The notes: generated by a model not told the origin, from the sequence alone. A DNA stretch of 64,000 nucleotides from Streptomyces griseoluteus (GCF_004784465.1 NZ_SRRU01000005.1:310001-374000), one strand, 5' to 3'. Shown: positions 15,523 through 25,203, counted from the first letter of the stretch. Numbers and translations: made by a program.

Positions 15523-18500
15523 CAGTCGAACCAGCGGTCCCGCGCCAGTTCCTCCGTGCGGGACGGGTCCTCCAGGAGCGCGGCCACCTCGAAGCGGCGG
15601 GGCCACTGGCCGGAGGCCCAGGCGAGGCCGGCGGCGACGCCCTCCAGGGTGGCCGCGTGGAGCACGCCGTCGTCGGTGAGACGCCAGTCGATCTCGACAC
15701 CGTCCACCACGAGTTCGTCGTGCTCGACATAGCCGGCCGGGGTGCCCCGACCGAGCAACACCCGCACCGCCTCCGGGACTTCGCGTTCGACACCCTCGGA
15801 GTCCACCGCACCGGTGACGGACTCGCTCAGCCGCCGCACCTGGAACAGCTCGGCCAGCGCGGCGGCCAGGGACGGCCGTACCGGCAGCAGCGGCACTCCG
15901 GAGGTGAAGGGCAGCAGGTCGGGCGAGTCGACGACCACCGCGTCCCGGGCGTCCACCACGACCGCGAGCCCGTCACGCACCGCCCGCAGCTCGTCGGGGA
16001 GGGTCACCTGCTCCGGGTCCAGGTCGGCCAGCGCGCTGTAGAGACCGTGCAGTTGGACCGGGCTGACCGGACGGTCGGGGTCCGCGAGCCGGTCGAGGAG
16101 TTCGGCGGCGCCGCCCGGCTCGTCCAGCAGCGCGGCCACCGAGGTGCGTACCCCGAGGGCGCGGAGGACCTGCTCGTCGTGGAAGCCGGTGGCGTCCGCC
16201 TCGTCGTACAGGCCGCGCAGCAGCGGGTCGCCGCCGGCGGCCAGCAGTCCCGCCGGGCGGCGGCCGTCGAGCACCGGGTGCCCGCGCAGCCACCAGGCGG
16301 TGTAGGGGCGTACGACCTCGTGGGTGCCGTCCGGGAGGAGGACGCGGACCGGCTGGACGACGGCGTCGCGCAGCGGGGGCTGGGCCAGCAGGGCGAGCGC
16401 CTCGGGCCAGCGGTCGTCGTCCACCAGGTCCAGGTCGCGCACGGCGACGAGTTCGGTGGCGACGGGCGGCACCGGGCTGTCGGGGAAGCGGTCGAGGATG
16501 TCCTCGGACCACACGTCGACGGCGTCCAGCAGCCCGGCGTCGTCGGGTTCGGCGAAGTCGCTGTCGCGGGGCTCCAGTTCGTCCGGGTCGAGGACCACGT
16601 CGGTGGCGCGGACCAGCGCGAAGTCGGCCAGCACCCCGCAGGCGGCCAGCGGCTGCCCGCCCCACTTCTCGGCCAGCTCGGCGTCCACGGCGGCGAGTTC
16701 GCCCTCGCGGATCACACGGGCGAACGGGCTGCCGGGCAGGACCAGTTCACCGGCGGGGGCGAGTTCGCCGTCCTCGTCGGGCAGGGCGAGCGCGCCGAGC
16801 CAGGGCTCGTCACCGGGCTCCAGGCCCGCGTCGCGGACCAACGCCAGGACGGTGTCCGCGAGTTCCTCGGCGTCCGGGGCGTCCTCCTCCCACATCACCC
16901 CGCCGCCGTCGTCCAGCGAGGCGGCGACGGCCGCGCGGACCTGCGGGGTGGTGAGTACCGCGCGCGGGGTGGCGGGCAGCGCCCCCAGCTTCTCCAGCAG
17001 CGGGTGGGCGGCGTCCGCGTGGGCCATCTTCAGGCCGAGCCGGCCCAGCACCTCGGCGTCCGGCGTGGTGGCGTCCGGGGCGGGCAGCAGCACCTGGCGG
17101 GGGCCGATCGTGGTCCGGCCGGTCCCGGCGAGCGGCACGGGCAGCCCGGACAGCCGCTCGGGGTCGACCCCGGCGAGACTGTCGTAGAGCCGCCACCACC
17201 ACTCGGGCTCCTTCTCCAGACCGGCCAGCCGGTCCACGGCGTCGGCCAGCGGCAGCCGGGCCACACCGAGCGCGCGCAGCTCCGGGCGGCGCTCCAGGCC
17301 GGCGGGCAGCAGGGTCGGCAGCACCTCGGCGAGGACGCGCACGGTGTCCGCGCCCGCGCCCTCCACGATCTCGGCGTCCCTGGGGCGCAGCGCCTCGGGC
17401 AGCTCGTCGTCGTCCTGCGGGGGCAGCGCCGGGGGCAGGAACGCGGTGCGCGGCAGCCGGTCCAGCACGGCCTGGCGGAGCGCGCCGTCCAGCTCGCCCC
17501 TGCCGAGCGGGCCGGGGACGAGGTCGATGGCACCCTCGGTCACCGGGCGCCATCCGGCGAGGAGTTCGGTGTAAGCGTCGGCAGCGCGCTCCACCAGGAA
17601 GTCGGTGAGCGGGCCGGGCGCGGCGTGCCGGCGGGTGGTGTCCAGCGGGAAGGACGCGATGAGCACGCCGGGGAAGCCGAGGGGTTCGTCGCTGGGGGTG
17701 GGGGCGTGCAGCACGGGCGCGGTGCGGGGGCGTACCGGGCGGCCCTCGCCGTCCTCGGGCACGGCCCAGGTGAGCGACCAGTGCGGGCGCAGCCGTTCCT
17801 CGACCGGGCGGTCCGCGAGGAGGGCGGCGTCGAGCGGCCCGTGGGCGGCGACGGTGCGCCACCGGGTGGTCCCGTCGCGGGAGTCGTCCACGACGGTGAC
17901 GGCGTCCTCGGTACGGCGGCGCAGGACGCGCGGCTCGCGTCCCTCCACCTCGATGACGACCTCTTCCAGGCCGGGCAGGGCGAGCAGCAGGGAGTCGTCC
18001 ACGGCGTCGAGCAGCCGCTCCGCCAGGGAGGCGGCGGCCGCGTCGCGCAGCGGCAGGATGACGGCGGTGTCGTACGGGTCCGGCGCGGTGCCCTCGGCGG
18101 CGAACGGCAGCCTGAGCAGCGGGACGTGGCCGTCGCGGCGGCGCACCTCGTCGCCGAGGCCGGGGCTGTGCCGGGAGGTCTCGGCGGTCAGCTCACGGGC
18201 CTCGGCCAGCGACCAGCGGACCCCGCCGTGCCGGCCGACCAGCGCGGGCTCGTCGGTCACGGAGAGCACGGCCGCGAAGCCGACGCCGAACCGGCCGACG
18301 GTGGCGCGCTCGTCGTAGCGCTCCCGCTTGGCGGAGGCGCGCAGGGTGGACAGCGACTCGACTCCGGCGGCGTCCAGGGGCGCGCCGGTGTTGGCGGCGA
18401 TCAGCACGCCGTCGCGGAGGGTGAGCCGGAGCCGTCCGGGCGTGTCCGCCCGGGCGGCGGCGTCGGCGGCGTTCTGGGCCAGCTCCACCACGAGCCGGTC

Positions 18501-18653
18501 GCGGTAGCCGCCGAGGACGAGGTCCTCCTCGGCGTTGGCGTCCTCACGGAAGCGGGCGGGGCTGGTGGCCCAGGCGTCGAGGACACCGCGGCGGAGACGG
18601 GCGGTGCCGAAGGGGTCGGCGCCCTCGGCCGCCGGCCGCACGTACTTGCTCAC
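15522..18653 (-). CDS. Hsp90/sacsin-type GHKL ATPase domain protein
   Basis: A protein of about 1043 residues. The N-terminal 200 residues hold a GHKL ATP-binding domain: N-box ELAQNAADAA, lid/G-boxes LIAANTGAPLDAAGVESL and ATVGRFGVGFAAVL. This is the order found in Hsp90, MutL and the repeat unit of sacsin. The rest is a long alpha/beta region without a recognised domain. It is conserved in Streptomyces next to a DUF3027 gene, as here. The GTG at 18653 (MSKYVRP) is preferred over the one two codons upstream because GGAGA is then spaced correctly. A chaperone-like role is inferred from the fold only. Confidence 0.8.
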   Translation of the reverse strand: MSKYVRPAAEGADPFGTARLRRGVLDAWATSPARFREDANAEEDLVLGGYRDRLVVELAQNAADAAARADTPGRLRLTLRDGVLIAANTGAPLDAAGVESLSTLRASAKRERYDERATVGRFGVGFAAVLSVTDEPALVGRHGGVRWSLAEARELTAETSRHSPGLGDEVRRRDGHVPLLRLPFAAEGTAPDPYDTAVILPLRDAAAASLAERLLDAVDDSLLLALPGLEEVVIEVEGREPRVLRRRTEDAVTVVDDSRDGTTRWRTVAAHGPLDAALLADRPVEERLRPHWSLTWAVPEDGEGRPVRPRTAPVLHAPTPSDEPLGFPGVLIASFPLDTTRRHAAPGPLTDFLVERAADAYTELLAGWRPVTEGAIDLVPGPLGRGELDGALRQAVLDRLPRTAFLPPALPPQDDDELPEALRPRDAEIVEGAGADTVRVLAEVLPTLLPAGLERRPELRALGVARLPLADAVDRLAGLEKEPEWWWRLYDSLAGVDPERLSGLPVPLAGTGRTTIGPRQVLLPAPDATTPDAEVLGRLGLKMAHADAAHPLLEKLGALPATPRAVLTTPQVRAAVAASLDDGGGVMWEEDAPDAEELADTVLALVRDAGLEPGDEPWLGALALPDEDGELAPAGELVLPGSPFARVIREGELAAVDAELAEKWGGQPLAACGVLADFALVRATDVVLDPDELEPRDSDFAEPDDAGLLDAVDVWSEDILDRFPDSPVPPVATELVAVRDLDLVDDDRWPEALALLAQPPLRDAVVQPVRVLLPDGTHEVVRPYTAWWLRGHPVLDGRRPAGLLAAGGDPLLRGLYDEADATGFHDEQVLRALGVRTSVAALLDEPGGAAELLDRLADPDRPVSPVQLHGLYSALADLDPEQVTLPDELRAVRDGLAVVVDARDAVVVDSPDLLPFTSGVPLLPVRPSLAAALAELFQVRRLSESVTGAVDSEGVEREVPEAVRVLLGRGTPAGYVEHDELVVDGVEIDWRLTDDGVLHAATLEGVAAGLAWASGQWPRRFEVAALLEDPSRTEELARDRWFD

Positions 18654-18735
18654 GTTCACTCTCCATCATCGACGTGAGTCCGAAGGTACAGCGACCTGGC
18701 GGTCCGTCCTTCGCGCGTACGCGCGGCGGGGTGCG

Positions 18736-19662
18736 CTACGAGTGACCCAGTTCCGCCGCCGCGTCGTCGCCCTCGGCCGGGACCGAGCCGGAGTCGGCGG
18801 CCGGACGGAGCGGGAACGGGTCGAGCCGGGTCTCGTCCACCACGGGCAGCGGCGGGCGGGGCGGGGTCGGCATGACGGCGGCCTCGGAGTGGGCGCCGCA
18901 GCCGTAGGACAGGGAGACCACGCGGCCGTCGGCCGGGGAGAACTCGTTGCCGCAGATGCCGAACGCCTGGCCCAGCGAGCCGCCGAGCGGGACGAGGAAA
19001 CCGCAGGTCGCGCAGGTGGCGGGGGCGGCCTGGGCCATGGCGGTCTTCGAACCGAACGCCTCCTCCCAGCGGTCGGCGGCGACATGCAGGCCGTAACGGG
19101 ACAGCACGCGGGCGCGGCGCATGCCCAGTTCCTCGGCGACCGAGGTGATCGAGCCACGCGCGGGCGGGCCGGCCTGGACGGCGGGGCTGCCGGGGGTCAC
19201 CTCGGCGTCCTCGCGCTCGGCCACCTCGCTCAGGCCCCCGGCCAGCGCGGAGTTCGGCGGCGGCTCCTCCTCGCCGGAGAAACCGGGCTCCAGGCGCAGG
19301 TCCTCCTCGTCGGTGGGCAGGAGGTCGCCGGGGCCGAGGTCGCCGGGGCGCAGCCGCTCGCTCCACGGCACCCACTCGGGGGCGAGGAGGGCGTCAGGGC
19401 CGGGCAGCAGCACGACCTCGTCCAGGGTGACGATCTTGGCGCGGGAGGCACGGGCGACGGTGGCGGCCCAGCGCCAGCCCCGGTAGCCCGGTTCCTTGCA
19501 CTCGAAGAAGTGGGTGACGACGCGGTCACCCTCCGACACGACGCCGAGGTGTTCACCGACGACACCGGGAGCGGCCGCTTCCTCCGCTGCGGTGCGCGCG
19601 AGGTCGATCGCCTCGGCGCACAGGCGGTCAGGGGTGCGGCTTCGCGTGGTCGCTGCGCTCAC
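18736..19662 (-). CDS. DUF3027 domain protein
   Basis: A 308-residue protein starting with GTG and MSAATTRSRTPDRLC. It contains the conserved stretches FFECKEPGYRGWRWAATVAR and ILTL-like VTLDEVVLLPGPDALLAPEW that mark DUF3027. A C-terminal zinc-ribbon-like set of cysteines follows (ATCATCGFLVPLGG, FGICGNEF, YGCGAHSEA). Function unknown. It lies immediately upstream of, and in the same direction as, the Hsp90-like gene, with a 82-bp gap, so the pair is probably functionally linked. Confidence 0.85.
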   Translation of the reverse strand: MSAATTRSRTPDRLCAEAIDLARTAAEEAAAPGVVGEHLGVVSEGDRVVTHFFECKEPGYRGWRWAATVARASRAKIVTLDEVVLLPGPDALLAPEWVPWSERLRPGDLGPGDLLPTDEEDLRLEPGFSGEEEPPPNSALAGGLSEVAEREDAEVTPGSPAVQAGPPARGSITSVAEELGMRRARVLSRYGLHVAADRWEEAFGSKTAMAQAAPATCATCGFLVPLGGSLGQAFGICGNEFSPADGRVVSLSYGCGAHSEAAVMPTPPRPPLPVVDETRLDPFPLRPAADSGSVPAEGDDAAAELGHS

Positions 19663-19943
19663 AGGTATCGCTTCTCTCCTACGCCGTCTACGAGTGCGGA
19701 TGCACTCCGGCGGTGAAGCGGACGGAGCGGACCTGTGGGCCGCATCGACGTCCGCGTCCGATCACGCGCGGGCGCACCTCTGCCATCCATTCTGCGTTAT
19801 GGCTGAGATACGCACGCTACCCCGTCGCCCGTGGTGGGGGACAGTCCGCGGCCACCCGGCGGGTTCCGGACAGGTGGATCTTCACGGGTCCGGGTCGACT
19901 CGCATGGCCGCAAACCGCCTATCGGACGGCCACTCGGGGCACT
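19663..19943. other. Divergent intergenic region, 281 bp
   Basis: It separates the DUF3027 gene from the MFS gene. The frame of the MFS gene remains open leftward to 19713, but that stretch reads as Arg/Pro-rich non-protein sequence. It must hold two promoters; no operator or RNA gene was recognised. Confidence 0.5.
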
Positions 19944-21344
19944 ATGAAGCACGTGGCAGCCACGGACAGGGGGCGCGGTGGCGGCGGTTCGGGCCGCGTC
20001 GGCGGTGTCGTCCGCTCCGTCGGCCGTGCCCTGCACCTGCCGGTGACCGGCACGGCGCGCGGCATCCGGAAGGTCACGCACGCCCACGGTGCGGGCGAGT
20101 CGGGGCTCGGCAAGCTGATCGAGCTGCACGCGGTGAACGGTGCCGGGGACGTCCTGATCACCGTGGCGCTGGCCTCCACGGTCTTCTTCTCGGTGCCGAC
20201 CGACGAGGCCCGTGGCCGGGTCGCGCTCTATCTCGCCATCACCATGGCGCCCTTCACCGTCCTCGCCCCCGTCATCGGCCCGCTGCTGGACCGGCTCCCG
20301 CACGGGCGGCGGGCCGCGATGGCCGGCGCGATGCTGGCCCGCGCGCTGCTCGCGCTGGTGCTGTCGGGGGCGGTGGCGAGCGGCGGCCTTGAGCTGTATC
20401 CGGCCGCGCTCGGGGTGCTGGTGGCGTCCAAGGCCTACGGGGTGGTGCGCAGCGCGGTCGTGCCCCGGCTGCTGCCGCCCGCGTTCTCCCTGGTCAAGGC
20501 CAACTCACGGGTCACGCTGGCGGGACTGCTGGCCACCGGGGTCGCGGCGCCGATCGGGGCCGGGCTCCAGATGGCCGGGGCCCCCTGGCCGCTGTACGGG
20601 GCCTTCGTGGTCTTCGTGGCCGGTACGTTCCTGTCCTTCTCGCTGCCCCGCACGGTGGACTCGGCCAAGGGCGAGGACGTGGCGCTGCTCGCGGCGGACG
20701 AACGGCATCTGCACGGGCCGCAGCGCCGACAACTGGCCAAGCGGCCGGGTCTGCGTACGGTCGGGCCCGCCGTGACCCACGCGCTGGGCGCCAACGCGGC
20801 GCTGCGCTGCCTCTCCGGGTTCCTGATCTTCTTCCTGGCGTTCCTGCTGCGCGAGCACCCGCTGGCCGGGCAGAGCGCGGCCGTCTCGCTGGGCATCGTC
20901 GGCGTGGCGGCGGGCGCGGGCAACGCGCTGGGTACGGCGGTGGGGGCGTGGCTGCGCTCCAAGGCGCCCGAGATCATCATCGTGACGGTGGTCGCCGTCG
21001 CCCTCGGCGCCGCCATCGTGGCCGCGGTGTTCTTCGGCGCCGTCCTGGTGGCCTGCCTCGCCGCCGTCGCCGGCTTCGCCCAGGCCCTCGGCAAGCTCTC
21101 CCTGGACGCCCTCATCCAGCGCGACGTCCCCGAAGCCGTCCGGACCTCCGCCTTCGCCCGCTCCGAGACCATCCTCCAGATGGCCTGGGTCTTCGGCGGC
21201 GCGGTGGGCATCGTCATGCCCCTCAACGGCACCCTCGGCCTGACGGTGGCCGCCGCCCTGGTCGCCCTGGGCTGGCTGACGACCCTGCGGGGGCTGCTCG
21301 CGGCCGCCCGGCACGGAGGGCGGACGCGGCCACGGGTGGCCTGA
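19944..21344 (+). CDS. MFS transporter
   Basis: A 466-residue membrane protein with about 12 hydrophobic segments. It opens with a basic glycine-rich tail, then the conserved GESGLGKLIELHAVNGAGD and the first helices. PVIGPLLDRLPHGRRAAMAG is the MFS loop motif. The start at ATG 19944 is chosen because upstream sequence does not look coding; a GTG at 19953 is an alternative. The substrate is unknown. The gene is well conserved in Streptomyces next to DUF2771 and menaquinone genes, which suggests housekeeping export. Confidence 0.85.
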   Translation: MKHVAATDRGRGGGGSGRVGGVVRSVGRALHLPVTGTARGIRKVTHAHGAGESGLGKLIELHAVNGAGDVLITVALASTVFFSVPTDEARGRVALYLAITMAPFTVLAPVIGPLLDRLPHGRRAAMAGAMLARALLALVLSGAVASGGLELYPAALGVLVASKAYGVVRSAVVPRLLPPAFSLVKANSRVTLAGLLATGVAAPIGAGLQMAGAPWPLYGAFVVFVAGTFLSFSLPRTVDSAKGEDVALLAADERHLHGPQRRQLAKRPGLRTVGPAVTHALGANAALRCLSGFLIFFLAFLLREHPLAGQSAAVSLGIVGVAAGAGNALGTAVGAWLRSKAPEIIIVTVVAVALGAAIVAAVFFGAVLVACLAAVAGFAQALGKLSLDALIQRDVPEAVRTSAFARSETILQMAWVFGGAVGIVMPLNGTLGLTVAAALVALGWLTTLRGLLAAARHGGRTRPRVA

Positions 21345-21406
21345 CGGAGCGGACGTGTCGTACCCCACGTGGACTCCCCGCGAGGGGTGCCCGATAGCCT
21401 TCGGGC

Positions 21407-21892
21407 ATGACCTCGCTGCAATCCGCCCCGCGACGCCGCCGGGCGCTCGCCGCCGCCGGTGCCGTTTCCGCCGGACTGCTCGTTCTCTCGGCCTGTGACA
21501 AGCCGACGCCCGTCTCCACGGTCACCGTCGGGGACAGCTCGGTCAGTTCCGAGGCGCTCTGCTACAACGGCGACAAGACGCTGACCGCCAAGTCCCTCGC
21601 GCAGTGCGCGAAGAAGGCCGGCGACGAGAAGACGATCACGGTGGACCCGGACGGCGACACCGTTCGCGTCGGCGTCGACCCGAAGATCGCGGACGCGGGC
21701 TGGGTGCTGCTGGTCAACGGCCGCCAGTTCACCGACGTCAGCAAGAAGACGTACAGCACCATCCCCGGCAGCGCGTTCTTCAACGCGCAGTACGGCACCC
21801 AGGGCAACACCAACACGCTGTCCATCCAGATGGGCACCGGTTCGTCGGCCAAGGGTCTGTGGAGCTACAAGCTCAAGAAGGCGACCTCCTGA
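21407..21892 (+). CDS. DUF2771 lipoprotein
   Basis: A 161-residue exported protein. After a twin-arginine-containing basic start (RRRRALAAAG) comes the hydrophobic stretch ending in the lipobox LSAC, so Cys 30 would be lipidated. The mature part is a small beta-rich domain with two further Cys (EALCYNGD, LAQCAKK) and ends GLWSYKLKK. This fits the actinobacterial DUF2771 family. It sits 18 bp upstream of mqnB, so it may be in the same transcript, but no functional link to menaquinone synthesis is known. Confidence 0.85.
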   Translation: MTSLQSAPRRRRALAAAGAVSAGLLVLSACDKPTPVSTVTVGDSSVSSEALCYNGDKTLTAKSLAQCAKKAGDEKTITVDPDGDTVRVGVDPKIADAGWVLLVNGRQFTDVSKKTYSTIPGSAFFNAQYGTQGNTNTLSIQMGTGSSAKGLWSYKLKKATS

Positions 21893-21909
21893 CGGAGGCT
21901 CCCGGTCCC

Positions 21910-22629
21910 GTGAACGCCCGTACGCGCGTCCTCGTCGCCACCGCCGTCCCGGCCGAACGGGACGCGGTGGCACGGGCGTTTCCGGGCGCGGCCGAAGAGG
22001 TACGGCTGCCCGGCGCGACGCTGCTGCGCACGGACGGCGGCCACGACCTGCTGGCCGCCGGTGTGGGCCCCGCCCTCGCCGCCGCCTCCACCGCCACCGC
22101 CCTGACCGCCGCCGCCCTCAGGGGCACCCCCTACGGTCTGGTCGTCTCGGCCGGGATCGGGGGCGGTTTCCAGCCGGAGGCCCCCGTCGGCTCGCTGGTC
22201 GTCGCGGACGCGATCACCGCGGCGGACCTCGGCGCCGAGACCCCGGACGGCTTCCTGCCGGTCACCGATCTCGGCTTCGGCACCGTCACCCATCTGCCGC
22301 CGATTTCACTCGTACGGGGAGTCGTCGAGGCCACCGGCGCCCGCCGCGGCACCGTGCTGACCGTCTCCACCGTGACCGGTACCGCCACCCGCGCCGCCGC
22401 CCTGCGCGAGCGTCACCCCGGCGCGCTGGCCGAGGGCATGGAGGGGTTCGGGGTCGCCGAGGCGGCCGCCGCGCACGGGGTGCCGGTGCTGGAGATCCGC
22501 GCGGTGTCCAACCCGGTCGGCCCCCGCGACCGCGCCGCCTGGCGCATCGGCGACGCGCTCGCCGCCCTCGCCGGGGCCTTCGGGAAGCTCGCGCCCGCAC
22601 TGGAGAGTTGGAACACGCATGACGACTGA
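21910..22629 (+). CDS. mqnB: Futalosine hydrolase
   Basis: A 239-residue purine-nucleoside-phosphorylase-fold enzyme. It removes the base from futalosine to give dehypoxanthine futalosine in the futalosine route to menaquinone. The glycine-rich VVSAGIGGGFQPEAPVGSLVV and the acidic LAEGMEGFGVAEAA are the base- and ribose-binding blocks of this family. GTG start 18 bp after the DUF2771 stop. The gene overlaps the start of mqnD by 11 bp, so translation is coupled. Confidence 0.92.
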   Translation: MNARTRVLVATAVPAERDAVARAFPGAAEEVRLPGATLLRTDGGHDLLAAGVGPALAAASTATALTAAALRGTPYGLVVSAGIGGGFQPEAPVGSLVVADAITAADLGAETPDGFLPVTDLGFGTVTHLPPISLVRGVVEATGARRGTVLTVSTVTGTATRAAALRERHPGALAEGMEGFGVAEAAAAHGVPVLEIRAVSNPVGPRDRAAWRIGDALAALAGAFGKLAPALESWNTHDD

Positions 22630-23467
22630 GCCCCTGCAGATCGCGTACTCGCCCTGCCCCAACGACACCTTCGTCTTCGACGCCGTCGCGCACGGCCGTG
22701 TCCCCGGCGCCCCCGCGCTGGACGTGACCTTCGCGGACATCGACATCACCAACGGCATGGCCGAGCGCGGCGAGTTCGACGTGCTGAAGGTGTCGTACGC
22801 CGTGCTGCCGTACGTCCTGGACGAGTACGCCCTGCTGCCCTGCGGCGGCGCGCTGGGCCGGGGCTGCGGGCCGCTGGTGCTGACGCGGGAGGCCGGTGCC
22901 GACCTGACGGGGCGCACCGTGGCGGTGCCGAGCGAGCGCTCGACGGCGTACCTGCTGTTCCGCCTCTGGGCCGCGGACACCCTCCCGGACGGGGTCGGGG
23001 AGATCGTGGTGATGCCGTTCCACGAGATCATGCCGGCCGTGCGGGACGGCAAGGTGGACGCCGGGCTCGTCATCCACGAGGCCCGCTTCACCTACCAGCA
23101 GTACGGGCTGCACAAGCTCGCGGACATGGGTGAGCACTGGGAGCGGACCACGGGGCTGCCGATCCCGCTCGGCGCGATCATCGCCAGGCGGTCGCTGGGC
23201 GCCGAAACGCTCCAGCGGCTCGCGGACGCCTTCCGCGCCTCGGTCCGGGCCGCGTGGGACGACCCGGAGGCGTCGCGCGGCTACGTCATGGAGCACGCCC
23301 AGGAGATGGACCCTGCCGTCGCCGACCAGCACATCGGGCTGTACGTCAACGAGTTCACCGCCGACCTCGGCGAGGACGGGTACGCGGCGATCCGGGGACT
23401 GCTGACGCGTGCGGCGGCCGAGGGCCTCGTACCGGCCCTCGGCCCTGAGGCGCTGGCGTTCCCTTGA
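22619..23467 (+). CDS. mqnD: 1,4-dihydroxy-6-naphthoate synthase
   Basis: A 282-residue periplasmic-binding-protein-fold enzyme that converts cyclic dehypoxanthine futalosine to 1,4-dihydroxy-6-naphthoate in menaquinone synthesis. The opening IAYSPCPNDTFVFDAVAHG is the family signature. DITNGMAERGEFDVLKVSYA and the histidine-bearing GLVIHEARFTYQQYGL, which contains the catalytic His region, follow. It ends the cluster and is convergent with the cold-shock gene. Confidence 0.95.
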   Translation: MTTEPLQIAYSPCPNDTFVFDAVAHGRVPGAPALDVTFADIDITNGMAERGEFDVLKVSYAVLPYVLDEYALLPCGGALGRGCGPLVLTREAGADLTGRTVAVPSERSTAYLLFRLWAADTLPDGVGEIVVMPFHEIMPAVRDGKVDAGLVIHEARFTYQQYGLHKLADMGEHWERTTGLPIPLGAIIARRSLGAETLQRLADAFRASVRAAWDDPEASRGYVMEHAQEMDPAVADQHIGLYVNEFTADLGEDGYAAIRGLLTRAAAEGLVPALGPEALAFP

Positions 23468-23475
23468 GGGGCTGG

Positions 23476-23859
23476 TCAGACGTCGAGCTGGTCCGCCACG
23501 GCGCGGAGGAGGCCGGCGATCTTCTTCCCCGAGGTGCGCTCGGGGTAGCGGCCCTTCTCCAGCATCGGCGTGATGTTCTCCAGCAGGGTGGTGAGGTCCT
23601 GCACGATCGAGGCCAGCTCGTCCGGCTTCTTGCGCTGGGCGGCGGCCACGGACGGGGTCGGATCGAGCACGGTCACGGAGAGCGCCTGGTCACCGCGCTG
23701 GCCGGCCACGACGCCGAACTCCACGCGCTGTCCCGGCTTGAGCGCCTCGACTCCGGCGGGCAGGACCGAGGAATGGACGAAGACGTCGCCGCCGTCGTCG
23801 CGGGAGAGGAAGCCGAAGCCCTTCTCGCTGTTGAACCACTTGACCTTGCCGGTGGGCAC
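23476..23859 (-). CDS. Cold-shock domain protein with C-terminal extension
   Basis: A 127-residue protein. Residues 1-67 are a cold-shock domain: [20 protein letters not shown] contains RNP1 (KGFGFL) and DVFVHSS contains RNP2. A further 60 residues, unusual for CspA types, carry [20 protein letters not shown] and end [13 protein letters not shown], likely helical. Such two-part cold-shock proteins are common in Streptomyces. It should bind single-stranded RNA or DNA. GTG start with GAGGAC upstream. Confidence 0.9.
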   Translation of the reverse strand: MPTGKVKWFNSEKGFGFLSRDDGGDVFVHSSVLPAGVEALKPGQRVEFGVVAGQRGDQALSVTVLDPTPSVAAAQRKKPDELASIVQDLTTLLENITPMLEKGRYPERTSGKKIAGLLRAVADQLDV

Positions 23860-24021
23860 GTCTGTCCTCGTCCTCGTACTCGTCGGGAAAAGCTCGGAAA
23901 GGGCTCGGTGTAGCACTGTGGCGGGTCGACCATGACCCGCCGACACCAAGGCTAATGGTCTTCGGGCGGGTGACAAGGTGCTCCCCGGTTGTTCTCTCGC
24001 GCAGGGAACTACCCTGGTCCG

Positions 24022-24273
24022 GTGCGTGACAAAACCCAAACGAATTCCGCCGGGCCGGGTGACGGACTGATCCGCGCCGGCGTCGTCATCTTCTTTCTCG
24101 GCGCCGTGGCCACGCTTGTCACGGTGGCCCCGCTCTTCCTCGGCAGCCATCCGTTCCCCACCTACATGTTCGGCCTGAGCATGCTGATGGCGGGCGGGTT
24201 CCTGGTGGCCGGGGCGGGGGTGCTCCGCTCGGTGGCGGCGGGCCGGCGCCAGGCACGGGGCGCTAGGCGCTGA
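24022..24273 (+). CDS. Small two-helix membrane protein
   Basis: An 83-residue protein from the GTG at 24022. Two hydrophobic segments, [20 protein letters not shown] and [20 protein letters not shown], are followed by a short basic tail ([12 protein letters not shown]), placing both ends in the cytoplasm. Streptomyces-conserved membrane protein of unknown function. It is divergent from the cold-shock gene. Confidence 0.7.
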   Translation: MRDKTQTNSAGPGDGLIRAGVVIFFLGAVATLVTVAPLFLGSHPFPTYMFGLSMLMAGGFLVAGAGVLRSVAAGRRQARGARR

Positions 24274-24521
24274 CCTTGGCTGCCTCTCTACGCGCGCGGC
24301 ACCGGCCAGCGAGGTGGGCGGTATGTCCGCGTGCGCCGGGCATCGGCTGGCTGACGGTCCGTCGTGGCTGGTCGCGCAGTTCCCCGCGCCCCCTTGGGTC
24401 GGCACGGCCGACGTACCCCGGCTGCGGCTCGGCGCCCGGTCGGTGCGTTCCGGTGCGGCGAGGCATCGTCCAGCGGCGCTAGGTCGTCGCGCGGCAGACG
24501 CGAATGGCCGGGCAGGGCCTG
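24274..24521. other. Intergenic region with a Streptomyces dispersed repeat
   Basis: A 248-bp gap between convergent genes. Around 24362-24395 it reads GTGGCTGGTCGCGCAGTTCC and continues CCGCGCCCCC. The reverse complement, GGGGCGCGGGGAACTGCGCG then ACCAGCCAC, is a sequence I recall as recurring at many intergenic sites in Streptomyces genomes. No gene or RNA was recognised in the remainder. Confidence 0.5.
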
Positions 24522-25163
24522 CTAGGCCGACGTCACGTAGGTGTTCAGCCAGGTCGGGAAAGTGGTGAGGTCCGGGAGGACCACGTCGGCGCCCGCTGCG
24601 CGGAGTTCCTCCTCGCCGCACGGGCCCGTGGCCACCGCCACCGACAGGGCCTCCGCGGCGCGGGCTCCCCGGATGTCGCCGGTGTGGTCGCCCACGTAGA
24701 TGTGCGCGCCGTGTTCGCGGAGGGCCCGGGCCTTGTCCTCGGCCCAGAGGTCACCGACCACGACATCGGGTTCGATGCCGAGGTGGGCGAGGTGGAGCTT
24801 GGCGTTGGGCTCGTACTTGGCGGTGACCACCAGGGTGCGGCCCCCGGCGGCGCGGACGGCGGCGACGGCCTCGCGGGCGCCGGTCAGGGCGAGGGTGGGG
24901 GCGATGGCGTACTCGGGGTACATAGACCGGTACAGGTCGGCCACGGCGGGGACGTCGGCGGCCGGGAACCAGTTCACCAGCTCCTGAGCGAGCGGCGGGC
25001 CGAGCCGCGTCACCGCGAGGTCGGCGTCCACGTACACCCCGGTCCGCTCCGACAGCGCGAGATAGCAGGCCCGGATGCCGGGCCGGGAGTCGATGAGCGT
25101 CATGTCGAGGTCGAAGCCGACGGTGGGCGCATACGCAGAGGACACGGCAGGCATGGCCGCCAT
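24522..25163 (-). CDS. HAD family hydrolase
   Basis: A 213-residue haloacid-dehalogenase-fold phosphatase. Motif I is [11 protein letters not shown] (nucleophile Asp and acid Asp), motif II is in TLVVTAKYE with the conserved Thr, and motif IV is [13 protein letters not shown] with the metal-binding Asp pair. A helical cap lies between motifs I and II, as in phosphoglycolate-phosphatase-like members. The substrate cannot be told. The exact start is uncertain (ATG at 25163 or 25154); neither has a strong ribosome binding site. Confidence 0.88.
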   Translation of the reverse strand: MAAMPAVSSAYAPTVGFDLDMTLIDSRPGIRACYLALSERTGVYVDADLAVTRLGPPLAQELVNWFPAADVPAVADLYRSMYPEYAIAPTLALTGAREAVAAVRAAGGRTLVVTAKYEPNAKLHLAHLGIEPDVVVGDLWAEDKARALREHGAHIYVGDHTGDIRGARAAEALSVAVATGPCGEEELRAAGADVVLPDLTTFPTWLNTYVTSA

Positions 25164-25203
25164 TGTGCCCGGCCGGGGTCGCGGCGGGACGGGCCGGGTC
25201 CCG

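Noticed and set aside
15462..18677. 1071-codon plus-strand frame opposite the Hsp90-like gene
   Set aside because: Gly/Arg/Val-rich composition with no domain, exactly antisense to a gene with intact N-box and G-boxes.
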